In this document: piece after piece, positions 1 through 5,332 of the stretch
Layout of the letters: every line of letters begins with the position of its first letter
Numbering within the stretch: position 1 is the first letter of the stretch
Source: DASROJ01 sp035646975
GTDB lineage: Bacteria > Acidobacteriota > Polarisedimenticolia > JACPZX01 > DASXTC01
Assembly: GCA_035646975.1 (NCBI GenBank)
Contig: DASROJ010000340.1
Coordinates: forward strand, 1 to 5,332
DNA length: 5,332 bases
Direction of reading: 5' to 3'
The notes under the pieces: model-generated
The model's database searches: none
What the model was told of the DNA's origin: nothing
Seen by the model: only the letters and a program-made list of their open reading frames with translations
Made by a program: the position numbers and the translations under genes

Positions 1-1487
1 GCATGGGGCCCGGGGCTGCCGGACGGCGCGGAAGCCGGCGGCGGGGCGGAGCCTGTCCGCGTGGCCAGCGGCTTTGCCAGCGTGGCCTGCCAGAGGCGAA
101 TACTGTCGGCCAGCTCGCGGGCCTTGGACGTCTGCGCGGCCAGAACGGAGGCGCGCTCGCCCGGGTCGGCCTTCAGATCGAAAAGCGCGCCACGATTGTC
201 CGACGTGACGATGTACTTGTACTCGACCGTGCGCACCGCGAGCATGTTGCCCGCGAACAACGAGAGATCTCCACCGGGCATCACCGACCTGTAATAGCGC
301 AGCGCAGCCGGGTCATACCGTGATTCGCAGATGGCGACGGAGCGCGGCGGCACCAGCGGGCCTGTCCCCGGCGCGGACAGTGGCATCGCGGTGAGCGCGA
401 GGACGGCCTTCATGATGTCGAGCGTCTGCACCTGGTCGGCGACCCGCTGTCCGGCCGGCACACGGCCCGGCAGACTCAGGATCAAGGGCACGCGCACGAT
501 GGAATCGTACAGCCGTGACGATTCAGCGAGCAGCCCGTGGTCGCCCAGGTCCTCACCGGCGTCCGAGGTCACGATGACCAGGGTGTCGTCGAGGATCTTC
601 GCCGCGCGGAGGCTTTCCATCAGTCGTCCGAACCGGTAATCGGCGTAGCCGACCTCGCCGTCGTACAGAGCCACCAGCGCGGCCTGATCGTCTGGGGAAA
701 GTGTCTCGAGGCCGAGCGTGTATTGCCGCGCGAACGGCAGCCAGAACTGCGAGATCTGCTCGAGCCGCGGCAGCGGAACCTGTTTTTCGAGAAACTTCTG
801 CCTGTATTCGCCGGGAGGATTGAACGGCAGGTGCGGATTGGTCAGGACCACATAGGCAAAGAAAGGCTCGTTCCTGTCGGGCTCCTTGCGACCCGACAAC
901 CAGGCCAGCAGCGCCGCCTCGGCCGAGGCGGCCCCTTCGTCGGGTGAGCCCTCCTGCTCCGGGCGGACTTCGACCGCCTGGTCGATCCCCTGGAAGAAAC
1001 CGTTGCTCTTTCCCACCAGACCATCGGTGGAAACCGCGAAGGTCGCGTAGCCGGCCGTCTTGAGCTTCTCGGGCAGCGTCTCGAGCGCGCCTTCCAGGAC
1101 CGGATGATCGAACGCGGCCATGTGCTCGGACGGATACAGGCCTGTCAGGATGGAGGCCTGCGACGTGAGCCCCCACGGCGCCGTGGCGATGGCCTGTTCG
1201 TAGAGAGTGCCCGAGGCAGCCATCGCATCGATGAGCGGCGTGGTGGGTCGCCGGTATCCATAGGCAGAGACATGGTCGGCGCGCAGCCCGGAGATCACCA
1301 CCAGCAGGACGTTGGGTCGGACCGGCTCCCGGTGGCCGCAGGCCGCCAGCCATCCGAGCCCTGCCGCCACCGCCACTGCCACTGTCCAGCCAGGACCGAG
1401 GCCGGGCCTGACGCCGAGCCTGACGCGGGGCCTGATGCGGAGCCTGATGCGGAGCCTGATGCGGAGCCTGTTATATAATGACGGCAC
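1..1487 (-). CDS. Sulfatase/alkaline-phosphatase-fold lipoprotein, likely catalytically degenerate (3' end off window)
   Basis: The frame stays open from the GTG at 1487 to the left edge, giving at least 495 residues. The sulfatase fold is clear: a first strand RPNVLLVVI (57-65) followed by LRADHVSAYGY, then APWGLTSQASILTG (103-116), NPHLPFNPP (217-225), DTLVIVTSDAGED (about 301-313), LYDSIVRVPLIL and FDLKADPGER (436-445). A Pro/Ala/Ser-rich tail begins near 478. The N-terminus has an Arg-alternating stretch (7-27), a hydrophobic run (35-49) and lipobox LAAC with Cys50, which suggests an exported lipoprotein. Compared with the usual family motifs, the first metal Asp (IDTLRADH) is Ser66, the Cys/Ser/Thr nucleophile position is Gly106, the DHGE His is Ala310, and the His before LYD is Glu322. 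The fold is therefore well supported but hydrolase activity is doubtful. An ATG at 1517 is an in-frame alternative start, but the GTG has the better Shine-Dalgarno. The gene is divergent from the glycosyltransferase operon. Substrate or ligand is unknown. Confidence 0.88.
   Translation of the reverse strand, partial: MPSLYNRLRIRLRIRLRIRPRVRLGVRPGLGPGWTVAVAVAAGLGWLAACGHREPVRPNVLLVVISGLRADHVSAYGYRRPTTPLIDAMAASGTLYEQAIATAPWGLTSQASILTGLYPSEHMAAFDHPVLEGALETLPEKLKTAGYATFAVSTDGLVGKSNGFFQGIDQAVEVRPEQEGSPDEGAASAEAALLAWLSGRKEPDRNEPFFAYVVLTNPHLPFNPPGEYRQKFLEKQVPLPRLEQISQFWLPFARQYTLGLETLSPDDQAALVALYDGEVGYADYRFGRLMESLRAAKILDDTLVIVTSDAGEDLGDHGLLAESSRLYDSIVRVPLILSLPGRVPAGQRVADQVQTLDIMKAVLALTAMPLSAPGTGPLVPPRSVAICESRYDPAALRYYRSVMPGGDLSLFAGNMLAVRTVEYKYIVTSDNRGALFDLKADPGERASVLAAQTSKARELADSIRLWQATLAKPLATRTGSAPPPASAPSGSPGPH
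1406..1470. repeat. 12-bp tandem repeat, about 5.4 copies, inside the 5' end of the sulfatase-fold gene
   Basis: The plus-strand units are GCCTGACGCCGA, GCCTGACGCGGG, then three identical copies of GCCTGATGCGGA and a final partial GCCTG. The period equals four codons, so the reading frame is kept for any copy number. On the minus strand it encodes repeating Arg-Leu-Arg-Ile, with Val replacing Ile in the older units, in the leader upstream of the lipobox. The three identical copies lie at the 5' end of the gene and the diverged ones toward the lipobox, as expected from recent slippage expansion. Confidence 0.93.
1469..1479 (+). promoter_or_regulatory. Possible -10 element for the plus-strand operon
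   Basis: The bases TGTTATATAAT contain an exact TATAAT at 1474-1479, and alternatively an extended -10 of the form TGn-TATATA. It is the only clearly AT-rich spot near the divergent gap. A start near 1485 would give a leader of about 50 nt before the ATG at 1538. No recognisable -35 lies 16-18 bp upstream, where the 12-bp repeat sits. The site is also inside the coding region of the divergent gene, so this is only a candidate. Confidence 0.3.
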
Positions 1488-1493
1488 CTTGCG

Positions 1494-1500
1494 TCTCCTG
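1494..1500 (-). promoter_or_regulatory. Ribosome binding site that favours the GTG start of the sulfatase-fold gene
   Basis: Read on the minus strand, this is CAGGAGA. Its AGGAG core lies 7 nt before the GTG at 1487-1485. The upstream in-frame ATG at 1517 is preceded only by AATCTCTAAAGTCTTTC, which has no convincing Shine-Dalgarno. I therefore prefer GTG, although the ten extra basic residues that ATG would add cannot be excluded. Confidence 0.6.
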
Positions 1501-1537
1501 GTCCGATTCTTCCGCATGAAAGACTTTAGAGATTAGC

Positions 1538-2305
1538 ATGTCCAACGCGTCCAGGCCCGCCGCCCCCGCGCGAACGCTCGAGCATCAGGAGTCGCGTCCC
1601 GACTACTCCGTCGTCGTGCCGCTCTACAATGAGCGGGACAACCTTGGCCCCCTGCGCGACGAGCTCGTGCCGGTGATGGAATCGCTCGGCGGGAGCTTCG
1701 AGGTCATCTTCGTCGATGACGGCAGCACGGACGGGTCTGCCGCCGTGCTGCGCTCGCTCAGGAGCGCCGACCCCCGAATCCGGGTGCTGACCTTCGAGCG
1801 CAATGCCGGGCAGACCGCGGCGATGGCCGCGGGGTTCGAGGCGGCCCGGGGCGCCGTGGTGGTGACGCTCGATGCGGACCTGCAGAACGACCCGCGCGAC
1901 ATCCCGTTGCTGATCGAAAAGCTGGACGGATACGACGCGGTGGTGGGGTGGAGGGGTCAGCGCAGGGATACCTGGCTGCGGCGGGCCTCCAGCCGGATAG
2001 GCAACGCGGTGCGCAACAGGTTGTCGGACGATGACATCATCGACACCGGCTGCTCGCTCAAGGCATACCGCCGCGAAGCCCTCGCGCGCATCAAGCTTTT
2101 CACCGGCATGCATCGCTTTCTTCCCACCCTGCTGAAGATGGAAGGCTTCCGCGTCTTCCAGGTGAAGGTGGGACATCGTCCCAGGCTCTCAGGCGATTCC
2201 AAGTATGGCGTTCGGAACCGCCTCGTGAAGTCTTTCACCGATCTCCTCGCGGTCCGGTGGATGAAGCGCCGCACACTGCGGTACCGCGTCACGGAGGAAG
2301 AATGA
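1538..2305 (+). CDS. Family 2 glycosyltransferase, DPM1-like (polyprenyl-phosphate sugar transferase type)
   Basis: A 255-residue GT-A enzyme. The nucleotide-sugar site shows YSVVVPLYNERDNL (23-36), VDDGSTDGS (59-67) and the metal-binding DAD in LDADLQNDP (111-119). The acceptor region has DTGCSLKAYRRE (169-180) and GMHRFLPTLL (190-199), followed by GDSKYGVRNR (219-228). These are hallmarks of the dolichyl/undecaprenyl-phosphate mannose or glucose synthase branch, which moves a sugar from a nucleotide donor to a polyprenyl phosphate on the cytoplasmic membrane face. Unlike GtrB or ArnC, it has no C-terminal pair of membrane helices; it ends in a basic segment (WMKRRTLRYR) and acidic EEE, so it resembles single-domain DPM1. 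The start is ATG 1538, with only a weak AGAGA upstream. It is the first gene of the plus-strand operon, and the LAB_N gene follows after 20 nt. The sugar and acceptor cannot be read from the sequence. Confidence 0.93.
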   Translation: MSNASRPAAPARTLEHQESRPDYSVVVPLYNERDNLGPLRDELVPVMESLGGSFEVIFVDDGSTDGSAAVLRSLRSADPRIRVLTFERNAGQTAAMAAGFEAARGAVVVTLDADLQNDPRDIPLLIEKLDGYDAVVGWRGQRRDTWLRRASSRIGNAVRNRLSDDDIIDTGCSLKAYRREALARIKLFTGMHRFLPTLLKMEGFRVFQVKVGHRPRLSGDSKYGVRNRLVKSFTDLLAVRWMKRRTLRYRVTEEE

Positions 2306-2313
2306 CATCACCG

Positions 2314-2318
2314 GGAGG
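2314..2318 (+). promoter_or_regulatory. Ribosome binding site fixing the start of the LAB_N gene at ATG 2326
   Basis: GGAGG lies 7 nt before ATG 2326. Two upstream in-frame ATGs exist. The one at 2302 overlaps the glycosyltransferase stop as ATGA and has GGAGG only 4 nt away, and the one at 2257 is deep in the previous gene. The 2326 start also places the conserved membrane domain directly at the N-terminus. Confidence 0.65.
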
Positions 2319-2325
2319 ATTCAGA

Positions 2326-2601
2326 ATGGCGGACCCATGGCTCATCATCGGATTTTTCGGCCAGGCCTTCTTCTTCAGCAGGTTCGTCGTGCAGTGGGTG
2401 GCGGCCGAGCGGCGGGGTGAATCGGTGGTGCCCGTCTCCTTCTGGTACCTGAGTATCGGCGGCGGTCTCGTGCTGCTGCTGTATGCGATCCACCAGCGTG
2501 ACCCGGTCTTCATCGCGGGGCAGGCGATCGGCGCGTTCGTCTATGTGCGTAACCTGATGCTCATCCACAGGAAGAAGAAAGCGGGTGGTCTGGCGGCCTG
2601 A
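2326..2601 (+). CDS. LAB_N-domain (lipid A biosynthesis N-terminal-like) small membrane protein
   Basis: A 91-residue protein with three predicted membrane helices (about 4-22, 38-56 and 60-80). It covers the whole LAB_N domain: GFFGQAFFFSRFVVQWVAAE (9-28), SVVPVSFWYLSIGGG (33-47), LLYAIHQRDPVFIAGQAIG (51-69) and VYVRNLMLI (72-80), followed by a basic HRKKK tail that would be cytoplasmic. The domain was named from a fusion to lipid A disaccharide synthase, but stand-alone copies commonly sit beside DPM1-type GT2 enzymes and GT39 transferases in envelope glycan or lipid modification loci. Its biochemical role is not established; a membrane partner or a lipid-linked sugar transporter has been a reasonable guess because the fold resembles small PQ-loop-type transporters. 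It follows the GT2 gene by 20 nt and is surely co-transcribed. No GT39 gene is visible here. Confidence 0.92.
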   Translation: MADPWLIIGFFGQAFFFSRFVVQWVAAERRGESVVPVSFWYLSIGGGLVLLLYAIHQRDPVFIAGQAIGAFVYVRNLMLIHRKKKAGGLAA

Positions 2602-2712
2602 CGGGCCCTATCTTGTGCGGCACCTGTGCCGGATGCGGCCCCCGGTTGGCCGCGGGTCCGGTTTGTCGGGCTTGTCGGGGTGCTCGTCCCGGCCGGTCCA
2701 TGAGGCCGCCAG
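2602..2712 (+). other. 111-bp gap between LAB_N and the diguanylate cyclase
   Basis: The gap holds a small perfect inverted repeat at 2618-2631 (CGGCAC-CT-GTGCCG) without a following T tract, and a short direct repeat TTGTCGGG at 2663-2670 and 2672-2679. No promoter-like AT-rich hexamers are visible. In the frame beginning at TTG 2613 it reads as a zinc-ribbon-like Cys array, described under the findings. GAGG at 2702-2705, 7 nt before ATG 2713, is a fair ribosome binding site for the cyclase. The gap is the largest break in the plus-strand gene set, so an internal promoter here is possible but not seen. Confidence 0.6.
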
Positions 2713-4017
2713 ATGGACTCGCAGATCTTCAGGACGATCCTCGACAAGCAAGCGCAGCTCTACCCCGCGCTGGCAGGCCTCGTCGGCTGTCTGGTCGGCT
2801 GGCTGATAGCCCGGCTTGCCGCGCTGTCGAAAGCCCGGCGCAGGGCGCGCGCCGATTCGCAGGACAAGGACCGTGACATGGAGTCGCGCGACCTGCGCAA
2901 GACGGTCTACCTGCTCCAGAACGAGAATACCAAGCTTTCGACGTTTCTGATGACGATGCCCGACCTCGCGCGTCAGCTCAACTCGAACCTCGAGAAACGC
3001 AAGATTCCCCATCTGTTGATCATCTTCATCGAAGCGCTGTTCGATGCCGAGCAGATCCTGATCTTCCTGACGACACCGGATGGAAAGCATCTCGTGCTGT
3101 CGGATCAGAAAGGGCTTTCGGACAGCACGCGGCGGCAGGCGGTGATCCCCTTCGGAGAGGGCCGCGTCGGCTGGGTGGCATGGCACCAGATCACCATGGA
3201 CGAGAGCGACTTCAACCAGAAGTCCCGTGTGTCGAAATCCGACCTGTCGGGCCAGGTTCAGCCCGCGTTCAAGACCGAGCTGTGCGCTCCGATGGTCTCG
3301 AAGGATCAGACCCTTGGCGTTATCAGCATCGGAGGGCTGCTGCGTCGCCCGAAGAACGAGAAGAACATGCTGAGAATGGTGGCCGACCTCGGCAGCATCG
3401 CGATCAAGAACACCTCGCTCATCAACACGATCCAGGCCAGCGCCGACACCGACGGTCTGACCGGTCTGGCCAACAAGACCCACTTCAAGGCGCGGCTGGC
3501 CGAAGAAATCCTCAAGGCAGACAAGGAGCAGAAGAGCCTGTCGCTCTTCCTGTTCGACATCGACCACTTCAAGACCTACAACGACACCAACGGTCACCCT
3601 GCGGGCGATGAGGCCCTCAGGATCACGGGCCGCCTGCTCTCCGAGACGGTCCGGCAGGAGGACTTTGCTGCCAGGTACGGTGGCGAGGAGTTCGTCGTGC
3701 TGTTCCCGAACACGGACAAGCAGGGCGCGGCAGCCGCCGCGGAGAACATCCGCAGGACGATCGAGCAATACGCCTATCCGCAGGAGCAGTCCCAGCCCAA
3801 TGGGCGCCTGACGATCAGCGGTGGCGTGGCCTCCTTCCCGTACGACGCCAACACGGGGCCGGATCTGGTCCGATTCGCCGACCAGGCCCTTTACAAGGCC
3901 AAGCACGACGGGCGCAACCGGGTGTGCCTCCACGAGCCGAAATTCCTCTCCGACGAGACCGGGGCGGGTGAAATCAAGCTGCGGGGCGACAAGCTCGGGA
4001 TCACAGGCAAGTCATGA
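2713..4017 (+). CDS. Membrane-anchored GAF-GGDEF diguanylate cyclase
   Basis: A 434-residue enzyme predicted to make cyclic di-GMP from two GTP. One N-terminal membrane helix (about 17-37) is followed by a basic stop and a charged, probably coiled-coil linker (about 45-80). A GAF sensor domain (about 90-236) includes VIPFGEGRVGWVAW (144-157) and APMVSKDQTLGVISIGGL (192-209). The GGDEF domain opens with ADTDGLTGLANKTHF (244-258), carries metal/substrate motifs FDIDHFKTYND (281-291) and NGHPAGDEAL (293-302), and has the active-site GGEEF at 323-327. RQED (314-317) lies exactly five residues before GGEEF and matches the RxxD product-inhibition I-site. The late motifs TISGGVASFP and ADQALYKAKHDGRNRV are intact. 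All features point to an active, feedback-inhibited cyclase. A 24-residue tail after the domain is not conserved. Its stop overlaps the start of the EAL gene as ATGA, so the two are likely translationally coupled. The GAF ligand is unknown. Confidence 0.96.
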   Translation: MDSQIFRTILDKQAQLYPALAGLVGCLVGWLIARLAALSKARRRARADSQDKDRDMESRDLRKTVYLLQNENTKLSTFLMTMPDLARQLNSNLEKRKIPHLLIIFIEALFDAEQILIFLTTPDGKHLVLSDQKGLSDSTRRQAVIPFGEGRVGWVAWHQITMDESDFNQKSRVSKSDLSGQVQPAFKTELCAPMVSKDQTLGVISIGGLLRRPKNEKNMLRMVADLGSIAIKNTSLINTIQASADTDGLTGLANKTHFKARLAEEILKADKEQKSLSLFLFDIDHFKTYNDTNGHPAGDEALRITGRLLSETVRQEDFAARYGGEEFVVLFPNTDKQGAAAAAENIRRTIEQYAYPQEQSQPNGRLTISGGVASFPYDANTGPDLVRFADQALYKAKHDGRNRVCLHEPKFLSDETGAGEIKLRGDKLGITGKS

Positions 4018-5332
4018 GCGAGCGCGACGAGATGAAGGCTGGCGGAGCCTCGGAACCCGCCCCCGCATGGGACGACAGCGACAGCGGGCTGCTCGTCGAC
4101 CAGGTCACCGAGCTGCCCACGGTGCCGCTGCTGCTCGACCGGATGCGGGGCCAGCTCGAGGAAAACGGATTCCTCAGCGTGCTGTCGATCAACGTCCTGC
4201 AGAGCAGCGCCATCGAAAGAGTGACCGGGTGGAAGGCGTTCGACAGCATCGTGCGCGACGTGGGACGGTTTCTCGCCTCGATCAAGACCATCCACCTGCG
4301 CCGGGAGGATTTCGTCTCGGAGGTGATGATCAGCGGCAACGCGTTCGTGATCCTGCTCGCCCCGCCTCGCGCCAGGGACAGGATGGAGCTGGCCGACTTG
4401 TGCCGCGTGCGGGATCGTCTCCACGGCAAGCTCAAGCGTTTCCTGGCGCGGCGGCTGCCGCCCGAGATCTCGGAGCGGTTCATCTGTTTCGTGGGGGCGA
4501 GCCTGGTGAAGAACGACCCGTCGATGCGCGCCGAGAGAATCGTCTACCGCGCGCTGGACGAAGCCCAGGCCGACTCGCTGGCCGAGCGCCACCGTGCCTC
4601 ACAGCGTCATCTCGTGGCGCTCAACGAGGTGCTTGCTTCGAGACTGATCAGCTCGGTCTACCAGCCCATCGTGGACATCTCCGGACGCCGCCTCGTGGGT
4701 TGGGAGGCGCTCAGCCGGCCGACCGGCGGGAATTTCGACAACATCGAGCAGCTCTTCAAGGCGGCATACGAATCCCAGTCGATCTGGCCGCTCGAGCGGC
4801 TGTGCCGCGATCGGGCGATGGAGGGGTTGCACGACTTGAAGGACGGCGAGCTGCTCTTTCTCAACGTCGAGCCCGACTCGATCTACGACCCGCAGTTCCG
4901 GTCGGATCGAACGCTGCGACTCCTGCGGCAGGCTCGCCTGACACCGGAGCGCGTGGTGCTGGAGATGACCGAGCATTCCGCCGTGAAGGACTTCACCGCC
5001 TTTCGCCAGACCCTGACCTATTTCCGATCGCTGGGATTCCGGCTCGCCATCGACGACATGGGCTCGGGCTATTCGGGGCTGGTGTCGGTGGCGGAGATAC
5101 AGCCCGAGTTCGTGAAGATCGACATGAGCCTCATCCGGGACCTCCATACCAGGCCCCTCAAACGCGAGCTGGTGGACACCATCAACCGGTTCTCCCGCAA
5201 TTCAGGCATACAGGTCATCGCCGAAGGGATCGAATCGGTCGAAGAGCTCGAGGTGCTCCGCGAGATCGGCGTCTCGATGGGTCAGGGATACCTGTTCGCC
5301 CGGCCGGGCGAACAGGTATCCCTGACCCATCG
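4014..5332 (+). CDS. Degenerate GGDEF-EAL c-di-GMP phosphodiesterase (3' end off window)
   Basis: This runs to the right edge, with 439 residues visible. Residues 1-25 are polar. Residues about 27-185 look like a degenerate GGDEF domain: VDQVTELPTVPLLLDRM aligns with the usual D.LTGLPNR start, and SGNAF (107-111) stands in place of GGDEF, so cyclase activity is not expected. The EAL domain begins at VYQPIVDISGRRLVGWEALSR (215-235). It keeps every residue normally needed for Mg-dependent hydrolysis of c-di-GMP to pGpG: Glu231 (EAL), Asn284 (FLNVEP), Glu317 (LEMTE), Asp347-Asp348 (IDDMGSGYSGL), Lys368 (VKID), Glu404 (IAEGIES) and Gln424 (GQGYLFARP). There is no membrane segment. The start overlaps the cyclase stop (ATGA) and has only a weak Shine-Dalgarno, consistent with coupling. 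The final 20-29 bases belong to a perfect palindrome and are probably not genuine gene sequence, so residues after about FARPGE should not be trusted. Confidence 0.95.
   Translation, partial: MSERDEMKAGGASEPAPAWDDSDSGLLVDQVTELPTVPLLLDRMRGQLEENGFLSVLSINVLQSSAIERVTGWKAFDSIVRDVGRFLASIKTIHLRREDFVSEVMISGNAFVILLAPPRARDRMELADLCRVRDRLHGKLKRFLARRLPPEISERFICFVGASLVKNDPSMRAERIVYRALDEAQADSLAERHRASQRHLVALNEVLASRLISSVYQPIVDISGRRLVGWEALSRPTGGNFDNIEQLFKAAYESQSIWPLERLCRDRAMEGLHDLKDGELLFLNVEPDSIYDPQFRSDRTLRLLRQARLTPERVVLEMTEHSAVKDFTAFRQTLTYFRSLGFRLAIDDMGSGYSGLVSVAEIQPEFVKIDMSLIRDLHTRPLKRELVDTINRFSRNSGIQVIAEGIESVEELEVLREIGVSMGQGYLFARPGEQVSLTH
5275..5332. repeat. Perfect 58-bp spacerless palindrome at the window end, probably a fold-back artefact
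   Basis: Bases 5275-5303 are followed with no spacer by their exact reverse complement, 5304-5332, which ends precisely at the last base. The left arm encodes the conserved EAL ending SMGQGYLFAR, so the right arm is a mirror copy of it. The innermost 18 bases (5295-5312, TTCGCCCGGCCGGGCGAA) encode Phe-Ala-Arg-Pro-Gly-Glu, a natural continuation in EAL proteins, and may be genuine; the outer arm is then the mirrored part. Confidence 0.95.

Noticed and set aside
553..1353. 266-codon minus-strand open frame within the sulfatase region
   Set aside because: It is one frame off the real gene; its product lacks motifs, while the neighbouring minus frame gives continuous sulfatase-fold sequence from 1487 to the left edge.
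1406..1470. 12-bp repeats as a CRISPR array or protein-binding iterons
   Set aside because: Units are contiguous with no spacers, far shorter than CRISPR repeats, and the 12-bp period keeps the reading frame of a coding leader, which explains it more simply than iterons.
1517..1553. Minus-strand promoter TGGACG-17 bp-TCTAAA upstream of the sulfatase-fold gene
   Set aside because: Each hexamer matches consensus at about four of six positions, which is too common to call, and the -10 lies only about 40 bp before the GTG with no supporting feature.
1526..2176. Minus-strand open frame opposite the glycosyltransferase
   Set aside because: It is a His/Arg-rich shadow of the GT2 gene without any motif, and the GT2 frame has all family signatures.
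2618..2631. Inverted repeat as an intrinsic terminator after the LAB_N gene
   Set aside because: The stem is only 5-6 bp with a tiny loop and no T tract follows; random GC-rich DNA gives such stems often.
2608..3933. 441-codon open frame on the minus strand opposite the diguanylate cyclase
   Set aside because: Its translation has no recognisable domain and is rich in Arg, Val, Leu and Gly as expected from the complement of GC-rich coding DNA, whereas the plus strand encodes complete GAF and GGDEF domains over the same bases.
3891..5147. Two minus-strand open frames opposite the EAL protein (3891-4592 and 4599-5147)
   Set aside because: They mirror high-GC coding sequence; the plus frame carries the full EAL catalytic set and continues through both.
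5275..5332. Terminal palindrome as a transcription terminator or hairpin telomere
   Set aside because: It has no T tract and no loop, and the left arm is conserved coding sequence of the EAL domain, before the normal end of such genes; an amplification or assembly fold-back accounts for it without a new structure.

Overview
This window is GC-rich, densely coding bacterial DNA with G or C in most third codon positions. The gene set is a lipoprotein of the sulfatase/alkaline-phosphatase fold, a DPM1-type glycosyltransferase, a LAB_N membrane protein, a GAF-GGDEF diguanylate cyclase and an EAL phosphodiesterase. It fits a Gram-negative bacterium, perhaps Myxococcota, Desulfobacterota or a related uncultured lineage. 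That placement is an inference from style, not from a marker gene. The right edge looks like a contig end, because the last 58 bases are a perfect spacerless palindrome.

Layout: (1) Positions 1-1487, minus strand, hold a sulfatase-fold lipoprotein that runs off the left edge. Its start is best placed at a GTG with a good ribosome binding site. Its N-terminus is an Arg-alternating segment encoded by a 12-bp tandem repeat, followed by a lipobox. (2) A divergent gap of about 50 bp (1488-1537) follows. (3) Four plus-strand genes come next and probably form one operon: the GT2 glycosyltransferase (1538-2305), the LAB_N three-helix membrane protein (2326-2601), a membrane-anchored GAF-GGDEF protein (2713-4017), and a degenerate-GGDEF/EAL protein (4014 to the right edge). 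The last two overlap as ATGA.

How the genes may work together: GT2 plus LAB_N is a recurring pair around polyprenyl-linked sugar or envelope lipid modification. The two c-di-GMP enzymes have intact motifs for opposite activities: GGEEF with an RxxD inhibitory site, and a complete set of EAL residues. They are translationally coupled, as a local make/break pair would be. Whether c-di-GMP controls the glycosyl transfer is speculation from gene order.

The most notable observations are: the sulfatase-fold protein appears to have lost several active-site residues (first metal Asp, nucleophile, and His residues of the metal/catalytic sites), so it looks like a pseudoenzyme or a strongly divergent one; its unusual repeat-encoded Arg-rich leader; a zinc-ribbon-like cysteine pattern in a frame of the 111-bp gap before the cyclase; and the terminal palindrome, which is most simply a fold-back artefact seeded by a natural 18-bp palindrome in the EAL gene.
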